From Runella defluvii (GTDB lineage Bacteria; Bacteroidota; Bacteroidia; Cytophagales; Spirosomataceae): a DNA stretch of 64,000 nt. The stretch covers positions 1 through 64,000 of the forward strand of contig NZ_JACIBY010000002.1 in assembly GCF_014195535.1 (NCBI RefSeq). Reading direction: 5' to 3'. Shown here piece after piece: positions 49,368 through 57,620 of this stretch. Made by a program: the position numbers and the translations under genes. The notes below the pieces were generated by a model. The model was not told the origin of the DNA. It searched no databases and saw nothing but the letters and a program-made list of their open reading frames with translations. Each line of letters begins with the position of its first letter. The stretch's first letter is position 1.

Positions 49368-49398
49368 TTGGCATTTTCAAATTTGACCTCTATTTTTG
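49368..49398 (+). promoter_or_regulatory. Bacteroidota-type promoter of small lipoprotein gene
   Basis: TTG (49368-49370), 20-base spacer, TATTTTTG (49391-49398): exact fit to TTG / TAnnTTTG. Predicted transcript start near 49405, about 20 bases before ATG 49426. Confidence 0.65.
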
Positions 49399-49425
49399 TA
49401 CAAATTTGATAAACGAATCTTGAAG

Positions 49426-49716
49426 ATGAAACGTAACTTTTTGAAAATAAGTGCTTTGTTGTTGACGGTTTCTTTAGCCTCTTGTAAGTATCAAAAGAAC
49501 AATACCATCGAACAGACGGATTTGCGTGCTGGTGATGAATACGTTTACGGCGTTCATCCCGATTCGGCGGCTCGTCAAACCAAGATTAAATATACGGCAA
49601 AACCAGAATTGGAGCAACGTACCAACGCCATCCGTGAAAAATTGTTTGGTGGTGCTACTCCAGAAACTACTGCTCCTGCGGCCACCCCTGCTGATACAGT
49701 TGTAGCAGCGAAATAA
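49426..49716 (+). CDS. Small lipoprotein of unknown function
   Basis: Start at ATG 49426 gives 96 residues with a lipoprotein signal ending in SLASC. The mature part is short and polar (KYQKNNTIEQTDLRAGDEYVYGVHPDSAARQ) with an Ala/Thr/Pro-rich tail. It has its own good promoter and a strong terminator (49742-49773), so it is an independent transcript. Lipid-anchored; function unknown. Small, abundant-looking lipoproteins of this kind occur widely in Cytophagales, but I cannot place it in a family. Confidence 0.7.
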   Translation: MKRNFLKISALLLTVSLASCKYQKNNTIEQTDLRAGDEYVYGVHPDSAARQTKIKYTAKPELEQRTNAIREKLFGGATPETTAPAATPADTVVAAK

Positions 49717-49741
49717 TTTCTGCGGGATTTGTTATAAATTT

Positions 49742-49773
49742 GAAGCGACGCTCGAACAAGCGTCGCTTCTTTT
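49742..49773 (+). terminator. Terminator after small lipoprotein gene
   Basis: 11-base stem GAAGCGACGCT (49742-49752) and AGCGTCGCTTC (49759-49769), loop CGAACA, followed by TTTT. Lies 25 bases after the lipoprotein stop. Confidence 0.9.
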
Positions 49774-49799
49774 GTTTCCATCAACCTTCTACTAAACCA

Positions 49800-50252
49800 A
49801 TGAAACCATTTTTTCTCCTTTGCTTTTTTCTCACTGCGTCATTTATTGGCTTTTCGCAAACCGAAGAAGCTGCCGTCAAAGTGCCGATTCAACAACTTTT
49901 TGAAGGAATGAAAAAAAGTGACTCGTCGATGGTACACCAAACATTGCTTGCCAACGCCCGCCTCGAATCAATTGTGAAAGCCAAATCGGGCGACATCAGT
50001 GTTAAGTCCGATTCGTTTGATGGGTTTCTAAAAAGCATTGGCAAAGCTACACCTGGCGACCTTGACGAACGCCTCTCGGGAATGCAAATTCGCATTGATG
50101 GTGACTTGGCCACTGCTTGGACTCCCTACAAATTTTATTACAAAGGCAATTTTAGCCACTGTGGTGTCAATGCGTTTCAATTAATAAAAACACCTGCGGG
50201 CTGGAAAATCCTCAGCATCATTGATACGCGCCGCAAAGAGGCGTGTGAGTAA
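49800..50252 (+). CDS. Secreted NTF2-like protein
   Basis: Start at ATG 49800 gives a signal peptide (MKPFFLLCFFLTASFIGFSQ) and 150 residues. The mature domain has the cone-fold pattern of NTF2/SnoaL-like (putative lumazine-binding) proteins: a helix with VKVPIQQLFEGMKKSDSSMVHQ, central strands, and a final pair of strands with TAWTPYKFYYKG and AFQLIKTPAGWKILSIID. Such proteins bind small molecules or serve as enzymes; no catalytic residue set is evident. It follows the lipoprotein terminator, so it is likely a separate transcript. The start upstream at 49740 overlaps the terminator and is rejected. Confidence 0.8.
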   Translation: MKPFFLLCFFLTASFIGFSQTEEAAVKVPIQQLFEGMKKSDSSMVHQTLLANARLESIVKAKSGDISVKSDSFDGFLKSIGKATPGDLDERLSGMQIRIDGDLATAWTPYKFYYKGNFSHCGVNAFQLIKTPAGWKILSIIDTRRKEACE

Positions 50253-50278
50253 ATTTCAAAAATATAAGACACAATTAC

Positions 50279-50536
50279 ATGCGCTACGTTGGAGACATCG
50301 CCACGACTGATTCGTACAAAATTTCGCTCTATACTTGGAATGAAAAATACATCGTCAAGATTGAAGCTGGGCCTTACGAACAAATGTATAAAGTAAATCA
50401 ATTGGACTTTTGGGGAGACGAAGCTGCTTTGAGAGAAATTTTCGCGGACGAGGTTTTCCTAAAAAGTGTGTTTGCCCGTTTTCAGCAAATGCACAGCGAC
50501 TTCAACGACGTCCTTACCCGATTTGATTTAGTCTAG
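50279..50536 (+). CDS. Small conserved-looking protein of unknown function
   Basis: An 85-residue cytoplasmic protein, MRYVGDIATTDSYKISLY at the start, with an N-terminal beta-rich half (YIVKIEAGPYEQMYKV) and a helical C-terminal half (FLKSVFARFQQMHSDFNDVLTRF). It begins 26 bases after the NTF2-like gene and precedes another small gene. I do not recognise it; steady codon use and a clean start support it as real. Confidence 0.65.
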   Translation: MRYVGDIATTDSYKISLYTWNEKYIVKIEAGPYEQMYKVNQLDFWGDEAALREIFADEVFLKSVFARFQQMHSDFNDVLTRFDLV

Positions 50537-50564
50537 TAGTGGTTCATACTCAAACTTTTTTGCC

Positions 50565-50750
50565 ATGACTTTTGAAGAATACCTTGTCACCAAAAAAATT
50601 GACACAAAAACCTTTAGCCAACAAGAAGCGGAGCGTTTTCAGGAATGGGAGCAGCTGTTCTCTCAAATTCACCCTGAGAGTTTTACCGCCCAAAAGAAGT
50701 TTCTTCTCAACGATATCCGTCGGAAGTACTTATTAAAAAACGAAGGATAA
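50565..50750 (+). CDS. Small helical protein of unknown function
   Basis: A 61-residue charged, mainly helical protein (MTFEEYLVTKKIDTKTFSQQ, EQLFSQIHPESF, KFLLNDIRRKYLL). No signal peptide or membrane segment. It starts 28 bases after the 85-residue gene and probably shares its transcript. Its end meets the end of cdaA across a perfect palindrome (AAACGGCGCCGTTT, 50751-50764) that may serve as a shared 3' boundary. Not recognised. Confidence 0.65.
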   Translation: MTFEEYLVTKKIDTKTFSQQEAERFQEWEQLFSQIHPESFTAQKKFLLNDIRRKYLLKNEG

Positions 50751-50762
50751 AAACGGCGCCGT

Positions 50763-51563
50763 TTACTTTCTGCCTACCTCAAACAAGTACTTTTTGAGGC
50801 GTTCTTCGACTTCTGAAGCCGAAATATTGCTAAGGAATTGGCCTTCTATGGCCAACGAAATACGCCCTGTTTCTTCCGAAACGACAATCACCGCCGCGTC
50901 GGTTACTTCGCTCATACCAAGTGCCGCGCGGTGACGGAAGCCCAAGTTTCCGAAATCATCGCTATCCGAAACGGGTAAAATACAGCGTGCAGCTTTGATG
51001 CGCCCATCGGCCACGATGACGCCCCCGTCGTTCATAGGGCTGTATTGATTAAAAAGCGATAGAAAAAGGCGTTTTGACAACACACTGTCCACCTCTTCGC
51101 CCGTTTGGATGTATTTATCGAGTTCATCGTTTTTCTTGAGTACTAGCAAGCCCCCCGTAAACTCAGCTGCCAGTGCCCGAACCGCCTCTATGATAGGCTT
51201 GATTTCATTGATTTTATCGGCCGAAGTTGGTTGGCGAAAAAAACGTCCAATGAGACGGTTATTGGCAAAAGCAGTTGATTTCCCGACAAACAACAAAAAA
51301 CGACGAATCTCTTGTTGGAAAATAACAATCAAAGCCACCGCGCCCACACCCATGAAATACTCCAGGATTTTGGTGAGCAATTCCAAACCAATGGCCCTGA
51401 CGACCAAGTAAAAAAGGTAAATCAACAAATACCCTAAAAATACCCTACTCGCCAAACTTCCCCGCACCAAGTAGTAAATCTGATACAAAAGGAAAGCTAC
51501 CAAGGCAATATCCAAGACGTCAACCCACTCAACGTTCAAAAAACCGATGTGAAAAACGAACAT
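50763..51563 (-). CDS. cdaA: Diadenylate cyclase CdaA (DAC family)
   Basis: A 266-residue protein with two to three N-terminal membrane helices (about 13-33, 40-57, 68-85) and a DAC domain. It makes cyclic di-AMP from two ATP molecules, a second messenger for osmotic and wall control. The RHR motif is intact (GFRHRAALG, 209-217), as is SEVTDAAVIVVSEETG. The usual DGA of the active site reads NDGG (178-181), so the Ala is Gly and the preceding His is Asn. The fold and length are normal. It begins 31 bases after the DedA gene and is probably cotranscribed with it. Confidence 0.9.
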   Translation of the reverse strand: MFVFHIGFLNVEWVDVLDIALVAFLLYQIYYLVRGSLASRVFLGYLLIYLFYLVVRAIGLELLTKILEYFMGVGAVALIVIFQQEIRRFLLFVGKSTAFANNRLIGRFFRQPTSADKINEIKPIIEAVRALAAEFTGGLLVLKKNDELDKYIQTGEEVDSVLSKRLFLSLFNQYSPMNDGGVIVADGRIKAARCILPVSDSDDFGNLGFRHRAALGMSEVTDAAVIVVSEETGRISLAIEGQFLSNISASEVEERLKKYLFEVGRK

Positions 51564-51594
51564 AATAACGACTAGCTATTTTGATATTGGCAAT

Positions 51595-52230
51595 TTATTC
51601 GTCAGCAATTTCTTTTTTGGCGTTAAAATACCCTTTTACTACCGTAAACGTCGTAATTCCTAAAAAGAAAAAGATGATGTAATGTACGTAATCTATAATC
51701 CACGGAAATTTTTCCCCAAAATAATATCCTCCACCTGTCAATCCAAAAATCCACAATCCCGCTCCCAACACATTAAATAACATAAAGCCGCCAATGTTCA
51801 TCCGCACCAATCCTGCCAAAATCGGCGCAAAGGTGCGCACAACGGGCAAAAATCGACTAATCACCAAGGTGCGACTTCCGTACTTATCGAAATACTTACG
51901 GGTGGTGTTGATGTGTTGTTTCTTAAAGAACAGCGAATCGGGTCGATTTTGTATGCGATCCCCAAAAAAACGTCCCGTTAGGTAGCCCGTCAAAGACCCC
52001 ACAATGGCGGCTAAAAACAGGCACGTCAGCAACAAAAAGATGGGAACGTCGAGGATTTTGAGCGCACAAAATACACCTGCCAAAAAAACGAGGTAGTCGC
52101 CTGGCAGAAAAAACGCAAAAAACAGCCCATTTTCGGCAAAAATAATAAGCGTTATGAGCACTAGCCCTCCCGTGCGGATAAGTTCCTCGGAGTTAAGGAG
52201 GTATTGGAAAAAGTCAAGGATAGAATTCAT
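51595..52230 (-). CDS. DedA-family membrane protein
   Basis: Start at ATG 52230 (MNSILDFFQYLLNSEELIR) gives 211 residues. The DedA/SNARE-associated pattern is clear: ENGLFFAFFLPGDYLVFLAG, then GYLTGRFFGDRI, and the late RFLPVVRTFAPILAGLVRMN motif with the conserved FxRxxP arginine. Several DedA proteins move undecaprenyl phosphate or other lipids across the inner membrane or affect membrane proton balance. It is upstream of cdaA with a 31-base spacer; no functional link is established. Confidence 0.92.
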   Translation of the reverse strand: MNSILDFFQYLLNSEELIRTGGLVLITLIIFAENGLFFAFFLPGDYLVFLAGVFCALKILDVPIFLLLTCLFLAAIVGSLTGYLTGRFFGDRIQNRPDSLFFKKQHINTTRKYFDKYGSRTLVISRFLPVVRTFAPILAGLVRMNIGGFMLFNVLGAGLWIFGLTGGGYYFGEKFPWIIDYVHYIIFFFLGITTFTVVKGYFNAKKEIADE

Positions 52231-52345
52231 GTTCAAAATTACACAACTTATCTTTCACAGCAAGCCCTCTGCCTGTTGCATACTAATTTTCTAGGGTAAT
52301 AATTCACTTTTTCGTACTTTTCGGGGCAAAATAACCCATCGAGCC

Positions 52346-53575
52346 GTGAAAAATAACAAATCCGTCATCTTCCCCAGCGCTACTTTTCTTTTTGTGTTCA
52401 AATGGTTGGTAATGGCCCTTATCGTGGGAGTTTTGGCGGGTTCGGCTTCGGCTTTTTTTTTGGTATCGCTCAATTGGGTTACCAACTGGCGAGAAACGCA
52501 TGCTTGGATTACCTGGTTTTTGCCAGTCGGTGGGTTTATCGTCGGAGCCGCCTATTACTATTGGGGGCAAGATGTGGTAAAAGGCAACAACCAACTCATC
52601 GAAGAATTTCACAGTCCATCCCAGATTGTTCCGCTCAAAATGGCACCGCTTGTGCTTTTTGGAACGTTAGTTACGCACTTGTTTGGCGGCTCAGCGGGGC
52701 GCGAAGGTACGGCCGTTCAAATGGGGGGAGCTATTGCTGATCAGTTTACCAAACTCTTCCGATTTTCGGACGATGACCGCCGCATTTTACTAATCATTGG
52801 AATCAGTGCGGGGTTTGCCTCGGTATTTGGGACACCGCTAGCGGGCAGTGTTTTTGCCCTCGAAGTCCTGATTGTGGGGCGTATGCGCTACGAAGCGCTT
52901 TTACCTAGCCTTCTCACGGCACTGGTCGCCGATTATACCTGCCACGCATGGCAAGTAGCTCATACGCATTATAGTATCCCCAACGTACCTCATATTCATG
53001 CAGATACGCTACTTTGGGTCGTTTTTGCGGGCATTTTATTTGGTCTAACATCCCTTTCTTTTTCTAAAATCGTACACTTTTGGGGTGATTTTTTCAAACG
53101 AACCATTGCCTATCCCCCACTTCGGCCCGTGGTTGGGGGAGCGGTATTGGCGGTTTGTATTTGGCTTTTGGGCACAACTCGGCACATTGGTTTGGGCGTG
53201 CCAACCATTGTCGCCTCTTTTACCGAGCCGCTTGCTCCTTACGATTTTGTACTCAAACTTTTGTTGACCACCTTCACCCTCGGCGCAGGTTTTAAGGGCG
53301 GGGAAGTCACTCCCCTTTTCTTCATTGGCGCTACGTTGGGCAATGCACTTTCGGCTTTCGTACCGCTGCCGATGGCGTTGCTGGCAGGGATGGGTTTCGT
53401 ATCTGTCTTCGCAGGTGCGACCAATACGCCGATTGCCTGTACACTGATGGGGATGGAGCTTTTTGGGGCCGAATGTGGCGTTTTTATTGCCTTATCGAGC
53501 GTCATCGCTTACCTTTTTTCGGGGCACTCAAGCATTTATAGCGCTCAAGTATTTCAAAAGGAGAAACACGATTAG
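52346..53575 (+). CDS. ClC-family chloride/fluoride transporter
   Basis: A 409-residue ClC protein starting at GTG 52346. The permeation motifs are GSAGREGTAVQ (gating Glu120; the usual GREGP has Thr here) and, in place of GSGIP, the sequence KGNNQLIEEF (Gly80-Asn81-Asn82). TPLAGSVFALEV and FKGGEVTPLFFIGA follow, with about ten to twelve helices and no C-terminal CBS pair. ClC proteins exchange Cl- or, in the CLC-F branch, F- against H+. The GNN/GREGT combination differs from the Cl- type and may point to the fluoride branch. No fluoride riboswitch is seen upstream. Confidence 0.88.
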   Translation: MKNNKSVIFPSATFLFVFKWLVMALIVGVLAGSASAFFLVSLNWVTNWRETHAWITWFLPVGGFIVGAAYYYWGQDVVKGNNQLIEEFHSPSQIVPLKMAPLVLFGTLVTHLFGGSAGREGTAVQMGGAIADQFTKLFRFSDDDRRILLIIGISAGFASVFGTPLAGSVFALEVLIVGRMRYEALLPSLLTALVADYTCHAWQVAHTHYSIPNVPHIHADTLLWVVFAGILFGLTSLSFSKIVHFWGDFFKRTIAYPPLRPVVGGAVLAVCIWLLGTTRHIGLGVPTIVASFTEPLAPYDFVLKLLLTTFTLGAGFKGGEVTPLFFIGATLGNALSAFVPLPMALLAGMGFVSVFAGATNTPIACTLMGMELFGAECGVFIALSSVIAYLFSGHSSIYSAQVFQKEKHD

Positions 53576-53584
53576 TCAGTGAGA

Positions 53585-53794
53585 GGGAGGTTGCTCACAA
53601 CCTCCCTTCTTGTGTCTCTGGTTGCTCACAACCTGAGTTTTACTAAAGATACGCTCAATCAAGGAGGTTGTGAGCAACCTCCTGCACACTATACGCTAGC
53701 CAAGGAGGTTGTAAGCAACCTCCTGCACATTATACGCTAATCAAGGAGGTTGTGAGCAACCTCCTACACGCTATACGAGCAACCTCCTGCACGG
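53585..53794. repeat. GGTTx-NGAG-x'AACC hairpins including a 41-base tandem array
   Basis: GGGAGGTTG-CTCA-CAACCTCCC (53585-53606), GGTTG-CTCA-CAACC (53620-53633), then a tandem array with a 41-base period: AGGAGGTTG-TGAG-CAACCTCCT at 53662-53683, the same with loop TAAG at 53703-53724 and again TGAG at 53744-53765, followed by a half copy (AGCAACCTCCTGCAC, 53780-53794). Connectors read GCACACTATACGCTAGCCA-like. They fill the space between clcA-like and the DUF4249 gene (convergent). Confidence 0.9.
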
Positions 53795-53795
53795 A

Positions 53796-54689
53796 CTACA
53801 ACTGATATACATTGACAATCAGCGTATCGGCATTTACGCCCGTAAAGACACCCAGACCGTTGGTAATGGCCGTTGGAGGTGTGCTGATGTTTTGGGTCGT
53901 TGTTCCTGTTGATTTGTAAAGCGCGGCATAGTCCGCATTCAACCGATACAAAACTGCGTAATGCTTGCCAAAATACTGAAATGTCTGCGGCATAATGCTA
54001 CTCGAACTCGCCATCGTTGGTTCATTGTTGAAGCGACGAGCAAACGGGCTTTGGGTAGTTTCGGCGGGCAAAATTGTAATAGGCGTTGGGTTTGTTTCGG
54101 TATTGATAAACGCTACAAAATGATAATCGCTGGTGGGATTGTTCCACGTTGCCTCAATTGGGCTACGGTCTTCCCCCGACGGCGGACGAAAACCACCCGT
54201 CGTGCCGCTACTAAGGTCGATTTGGGTTCGATAAATTACGTTTCGGCTCAAGGCAAAACCCGTAGGGCGTGTCGGAATGCTGGTAATTGCTGAAACAGGC
54301 AATCCTTTATACTCAAAATCTAAGGTGTAAGTCAAGCCAAAAGTCACCAATTCTGTCGCAGCCGACTCGTACATTCCTTCGCTGACTTCTTTTAAGGTAA
54401 AAACTTTCCCGTTGCTTACGTGGATTTTAATCGTTTGCCCCGTTATTGGTCTTGAAACCAAATCAGCATCGTCGCTCGAAGCAGCGTAGGAAGTCACCGT
54501 TGTCAATTTTAAGCTTACAGGTTTTCCTGGCACTAAGAAAGCTTCTACGACGGGTTTTTGGTTAGAAAAAACCACCTGATTTGTGTCCGTACAAGACGCC
54601 AAGCCAAACACGCCTAAGAGCAGACCCATCAGCGTTATTTGTTGAAATTTCTGGAAAAAAGTTGCTATGTAGTTCATCGAAAAATTCAT
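53796..54689 (-). CDS. DUF4249 family lipoprotein
   Basis: A 297-residue lipoprotein with a lipobox FGLASC at about residue 33. The beta-rich mature domain (VVEAFLVPGKPVSLKLT, GLTYTLDFEYKGLPVSAITSIP, then RPTGFAL) fits DUF4249, a Bacteroidota family usually encoded next to a TonB receptor. The upstream receptor gene ends 36 bases away. It probably sits in the outer membrane and assists that receptor. The start may also be the ATG at 54677. Confidence 0.82.
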   Translation of the reverse strand: MNFSMNYIATFFQKFQQITLMGLLLGVFGLASCTDTNQVVFSNQKPVVEAFLVPGKPVSLKLTTVTSYAASSDDADLVSRPITGQTIKIHVSNGKVFTLKEVSEGMYESAATELVTFGLTYTLDFEYKGLPVSAITSIPTRPTGFALSRNVIYRTQIDLSSGTTGGFRPPSGEDRSPIEATWNNPTSDYHFVAFINTETNPTPITILPAETTQSPFARRFNNEPTMASSSSIMPQTFQYFGKHYAVLYRLNADYAALYKSTGTTTQNISTPPTAITNGLGVFTGVNADTLIVNVYQL

Positions 54690-54725
54690 GTTGAGGTTTA
54701 CAAAAACACAGTCTCCTCTCGCCTT

Positions 54726-57476
54726 CTAGCGGAGTTTCCACGAGAAAGTGACGTTTGGCGTGAATCCCAAGTAATTGACATTAGTGGTTTGAAGCACACT
54801 TTCGCCGTTTTCGGTAATGACTTCAAAACGTTTGTACCACACATTTTTGCGGTTGTATAGGTTAAATACCGAAAGTCCGATGCTTCCCCAACGCGCATTG
54901 TAGGTCGCCGAAATATCGAGGCGGTTATAGGACGAGAAACGGGTCGCATTTTTATCCGACGGCATTGTAAAATTACGTATCGAGCCGTCCAACAACTTAA
55001 CTTGGTATGCCCCCACAATGGAAGTATAAGGACGGCCTGTCGAGACTATTTGAGTCAGGGAGAAGTCGATGTTTTTCCAACGATATGCCCCAATAAACTT
55101 AAATTGATGACGCACGTCTTGGTCGGAATGGTAGGGCAAATCAGAAAACGCTGACACGTTCCGAAGCGCTTCTGAGAGCGTATAACCTATCCAGCCGTTG
55201 AAATCCCCAAACTTGCGTTGCACCAACACATCCACGCCGCGTACTACTTCATTTCCGTTAAAAAACGTTTCCTGAACGCTCAACCCTTGGCGAATTTGGG
55301 GCACAAAACGCAGGGTATATTCGGTGATACCCGTGTTGTTTTTTTGATAAAATTCCACGTCCACCAAGTACTGCTTGTATTCATAACTTCCCCCCACAAT
55401 GAGGTGATCCGACTGCGTGACGGGAAGCGTTCCGCCGTTGGCCAGTAACCAGTAACTACGGTTACCTTGCGTCAAATCTTCGCGGTTGATTTGTTTGGCA
55501 AACTGAAAATAACGCCCCGTCGCCATTTTGAGCTTTATTTTATCACTTAGGGCAAAAGTTGCGCTCAGGCGGGGCTCAAAATACAGTTTATTGGTCACGT
55601 CAAAATGATTGATACGAAGACCTGGTTTCAACAACAACTTGGTATTAAACAACCGCATTTGGTCTTGCAAATAAAACGCCGTGATAAGGCCGCGGTCGTT
55701 TTTGCTTAGTACATTGACAGTGTCGTTTTGGATGTATTGATAATCAATGGTATTGGCCGTCGAGTGGATTCCAAACTCCAATTGATTGTGCGGCGTAAGT
55801 TTGTATTCAAAGTCTATTTTGGCCGTAAAATCCTTCAAATCATTGGTTTCAACTTGTCCGATATTTTGTTTGCGCGTAATCGCCACCGAAGTATCCGTGG
55901 CAGGAATGGTACTAACGACGGTGCGGGTATTGTCGCGGTTGCTGTAAAAGTTAGAATAGCTTACAAGCATATTGCTGTACAATTTGTCGTTCCAGCGCCG
56001 CGACCATTTAAAGCTACTTCCCAAATTCCCCCAAGCCGAAATGTCATTGGAAGAAGTGGAAGCACCCAAGTCGCCACCACGACCGAAGTTGAAAGATGAC
56101 GCCGACGAGTTATCCATCTTATCCGTTCCATTGTACAAACTCCACGTCAAGATGTCCTTTTTGGAAAGGTTCCACGTCAGTTTAGCGTTTAAATCATAGA
56201 AATACGACTGTGCTGTTTGGTTTTGAAGCGCATTATTCCCAAATCGTCCTCCAGGACCACCAGGGGGACGGCCAAAACCCGTTTGGGCTACCGTCGTTTG
56301 GCGTTCGGAGGTAAACGTGTTAAAGATTTTTTCGTACAGCGGCCCTTTGTACGAGCGCCGCCCTGCCACCAAAAGCGTCAATTTTTTCCCCAACGGCGTT
56401 TCAAGGTAGGCATTGGCACTCAGCAGGCTCAAATCAGCGCCTGCGTTGATTTTATTTTTGTTTCCTTCCTTCCCCGTAATTTCCGCTACGGCCGAAATCC
56501 GCCCGCCAAACTTGGCATCAAAACCTCCTTTGTAGAGCTGAATATCTTTGAGGGCGTTGTAATTAAAAGCTGAGAAAAAGCCAAAAAGGTGATCGACATG
56601 ATAGACCGTGAAGCCATCGTACAAAACGAGGGTCTGGTCGGGAGTCCCTCCCCGAACATATAGCCCCGACGACGATTCGTTGGAGGCACTGACCCCAGGC
56701 ATCAATTGAAATGCTCGAAAGGGGTCCCGTTCACCGATATTGGGGAGTTTTGCTAAATTTTTGGGAGTCATTTTAATCATTCCCACAATCTCGTTGGCTT
56801 TTAGCACTTCCGTTTTTTCTCCCAACACCATCACTTCTTCAAGTTCCTGCTCGCCTGGCTCAATTTCGATAATAAAATTATCAAGCGGTGTTTTGGGGGA
56901 TAGAAACACGGTCGCATTTTTGTAGCCCACGTAGCTAACCAGCAACGTAGCAGTATCGGAAGGCACTTTCAACAACGTAAAATATCCGTCCACGTTGGTC
57001 TGTGCCCCAATGTTGGTTCCTCGAACCGCTACCGTGGCAAAAGGCATGTTTTCAGAAGTTCCTTTTTCAACAATTCGCCCCACGAGCGTAAAATCAGCGC
57101 GGGTAGGTACACCACGATAGCGCGTATCAAATTCTTTACGGGCCTCTTTGGGAAGTTCAGGCGAGTTTTTAGGGACAATTTTAACCATATTGGCCTCCGT
57201 AATATAAAAGGTAAGCTCTTTGGTATCGCGCAGTACACCTTTCAAGCCATCGAGAAATTTGGTGTTATCAAACCAATACGATACGCGGTACTTCTTGACC
57301 AATTCTTCGTCGTAATCGACCTTGACATTGTACTTTTTCTTCAAATCAGTCAACACAAACAGCAAAGGCTTGTTGTTATAAAATTCGTCTTTGATAACAA
57401 GCTCTGCCTCCGCAGGCCCCTGCGCCCATCCAGCAAACGTCCCCAGCAAAAGAAGAACGAGTAATAATTGTTTCAT
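54726..57476 (-). CDS. TonB-dependent receptor with STN and carboxypeptidase-like domains
   Basis: Start at ATG 57476 gives 916 residues: signal peptide (cleavage near FAGWAQ), an STN (secretin/TonB short N-terminal) domain at about 25-110 (NNKPLLFVLTDLKKKYNVKVDY), a carboxypeptidase-like domain (TLVGRIVEKGTSENMPFATV), a plug (GLYVRGGTPDQTLVLYDGFTVYHVDHL), and a barrel ending VTFSWKLR. An STN domain in Bacteroidota receptors usually means control by a FecR/sigma system. The nearest ECF sigma gene lies 1.6 kb upstream on the opposite strand and is not in an operon with it. DUF4249 follows 36 bases later. Substrate unknown. Confidence 0.88.
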   Translation of the reverse strand: MKQLLLVLLLLGTFAGWAQGPAEAELVIKDEFYNNKPLLFVLTDLKKKYNVKVDYDEELVKKYRVSYWFDNTKFLDGLKGVLRDTKELTFYITEANMVKIVPKNSPELPKEARKEFDTRYRGVPTRADFTLVGRIVEKGTSENMPFATVAVRGTNIGAQTNVDGYFTLLKVPSDTATLLVSYVGYKNATVFLSPKTPLDNFIIEIEPGEQELEEVMVLGEKTEVLKANEIVGMIKMTPKNLAKLPNIGERDPFRAFQLMPGVSASNESSSGLYVRGGTPDQTLVLYDGFTVYHVDHLFGFFSAFNYNALKDIQLYKGGFDAKFGGRISAVAEITGKEGNKNKINAGADLSLLSANAYLETPLGKKLTLLVAGRRSYKGPLYEKIFNTFTSERQTTVAQTGFGRPPGGPGGRFGNNALQNQTAQSYFYDLNAKLTWNLSKKDILTWSLYNGTDKMDNSSASSFNFGRGGDLGASTSSNDISAWGNLGSSFKWSRRWNDKLYSNMLVSYSNFYSNRDNTRTVVSTIPATDTSVAITRKQNIGQVETNDLKDFTAKIDFEYKLTPHNQLEFGIHSTANTIDYQYIQNDTVNVLSKNDRGLITAFYLQDQMRLFNTKLLLKPGLRINHFDVTNKLYFEPRLSATFALSDKIKLKMATGRYFQFAKQINREDLTQGNRSYWLLANGGTLPVTQSDHLIVGGSYEYKQYLVDVEFYQKNNTGITEYTLRFVPQIRQGLSVQETFFNGNEVVRGVDVLVQRKFGDFNGWIGYTLSEALRNVSAFSDLPYHSDQDVRHQFKFIGAYRWKNIDFSLTQIVSTGRPYTSIVGAYQVKLLDGSIRNFTMPSDKNATRFSSYNRLDISATYNARWGSIGLSVFNLYNRKNVWYKRFEVITENGESVLQTTNVNYLGFTPNVTFSWKLR

Positions 57477-57505
57477 AAAGTATGGATTATAGTTCAAAAA
57501 GCCGA

Positions 57506-57569
57506 CAACGACGGCGGTAACGTCGTTCGGTAGTTTTATTACCTTCGAGTACGTTTCCTGCCGTCGTTG
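57506..57569. repeat. Inverted repeat between lipoprotein and receptor genes
   Basis: CAACGACGGC (57506-57515) and GCCGTCGTTG (57560-57569), 44 bases apart, in the spacer between the 57621-58112 lipoprotein gene and the STN receptor. Further CGTCGT words lie between the arms. Role unclear (operator or weak terminator). Confidence 0.45.
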
Positions 57570-57620
57570 CGTGGCATTAATTTTCTATGTGTAGATGTAT
57601 CGTCAAAATCCGACGACGGT

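Noticed and set aside
49735-49742. TAAATTTG -7-like promoter before the NTF2-like gene
   Set aside because: No TTG at the -33 position and it overlaps the start of a strong terminator hairpin (49742-49773).
50751-50764. Terminator between the 61-residue gene and cdaA
   Set aside because: AAACGGCGCCGTTT is a perfect palindrome but has no loop and no T-run, so it was not listed as a terminator.
52231-52345. Fluoride riboswitch before the ClC gene
   Set aside because: The conserved crcB-motif words (GGNGAUGG, GCC, CUGAUGGCC) are not present in the spacer.
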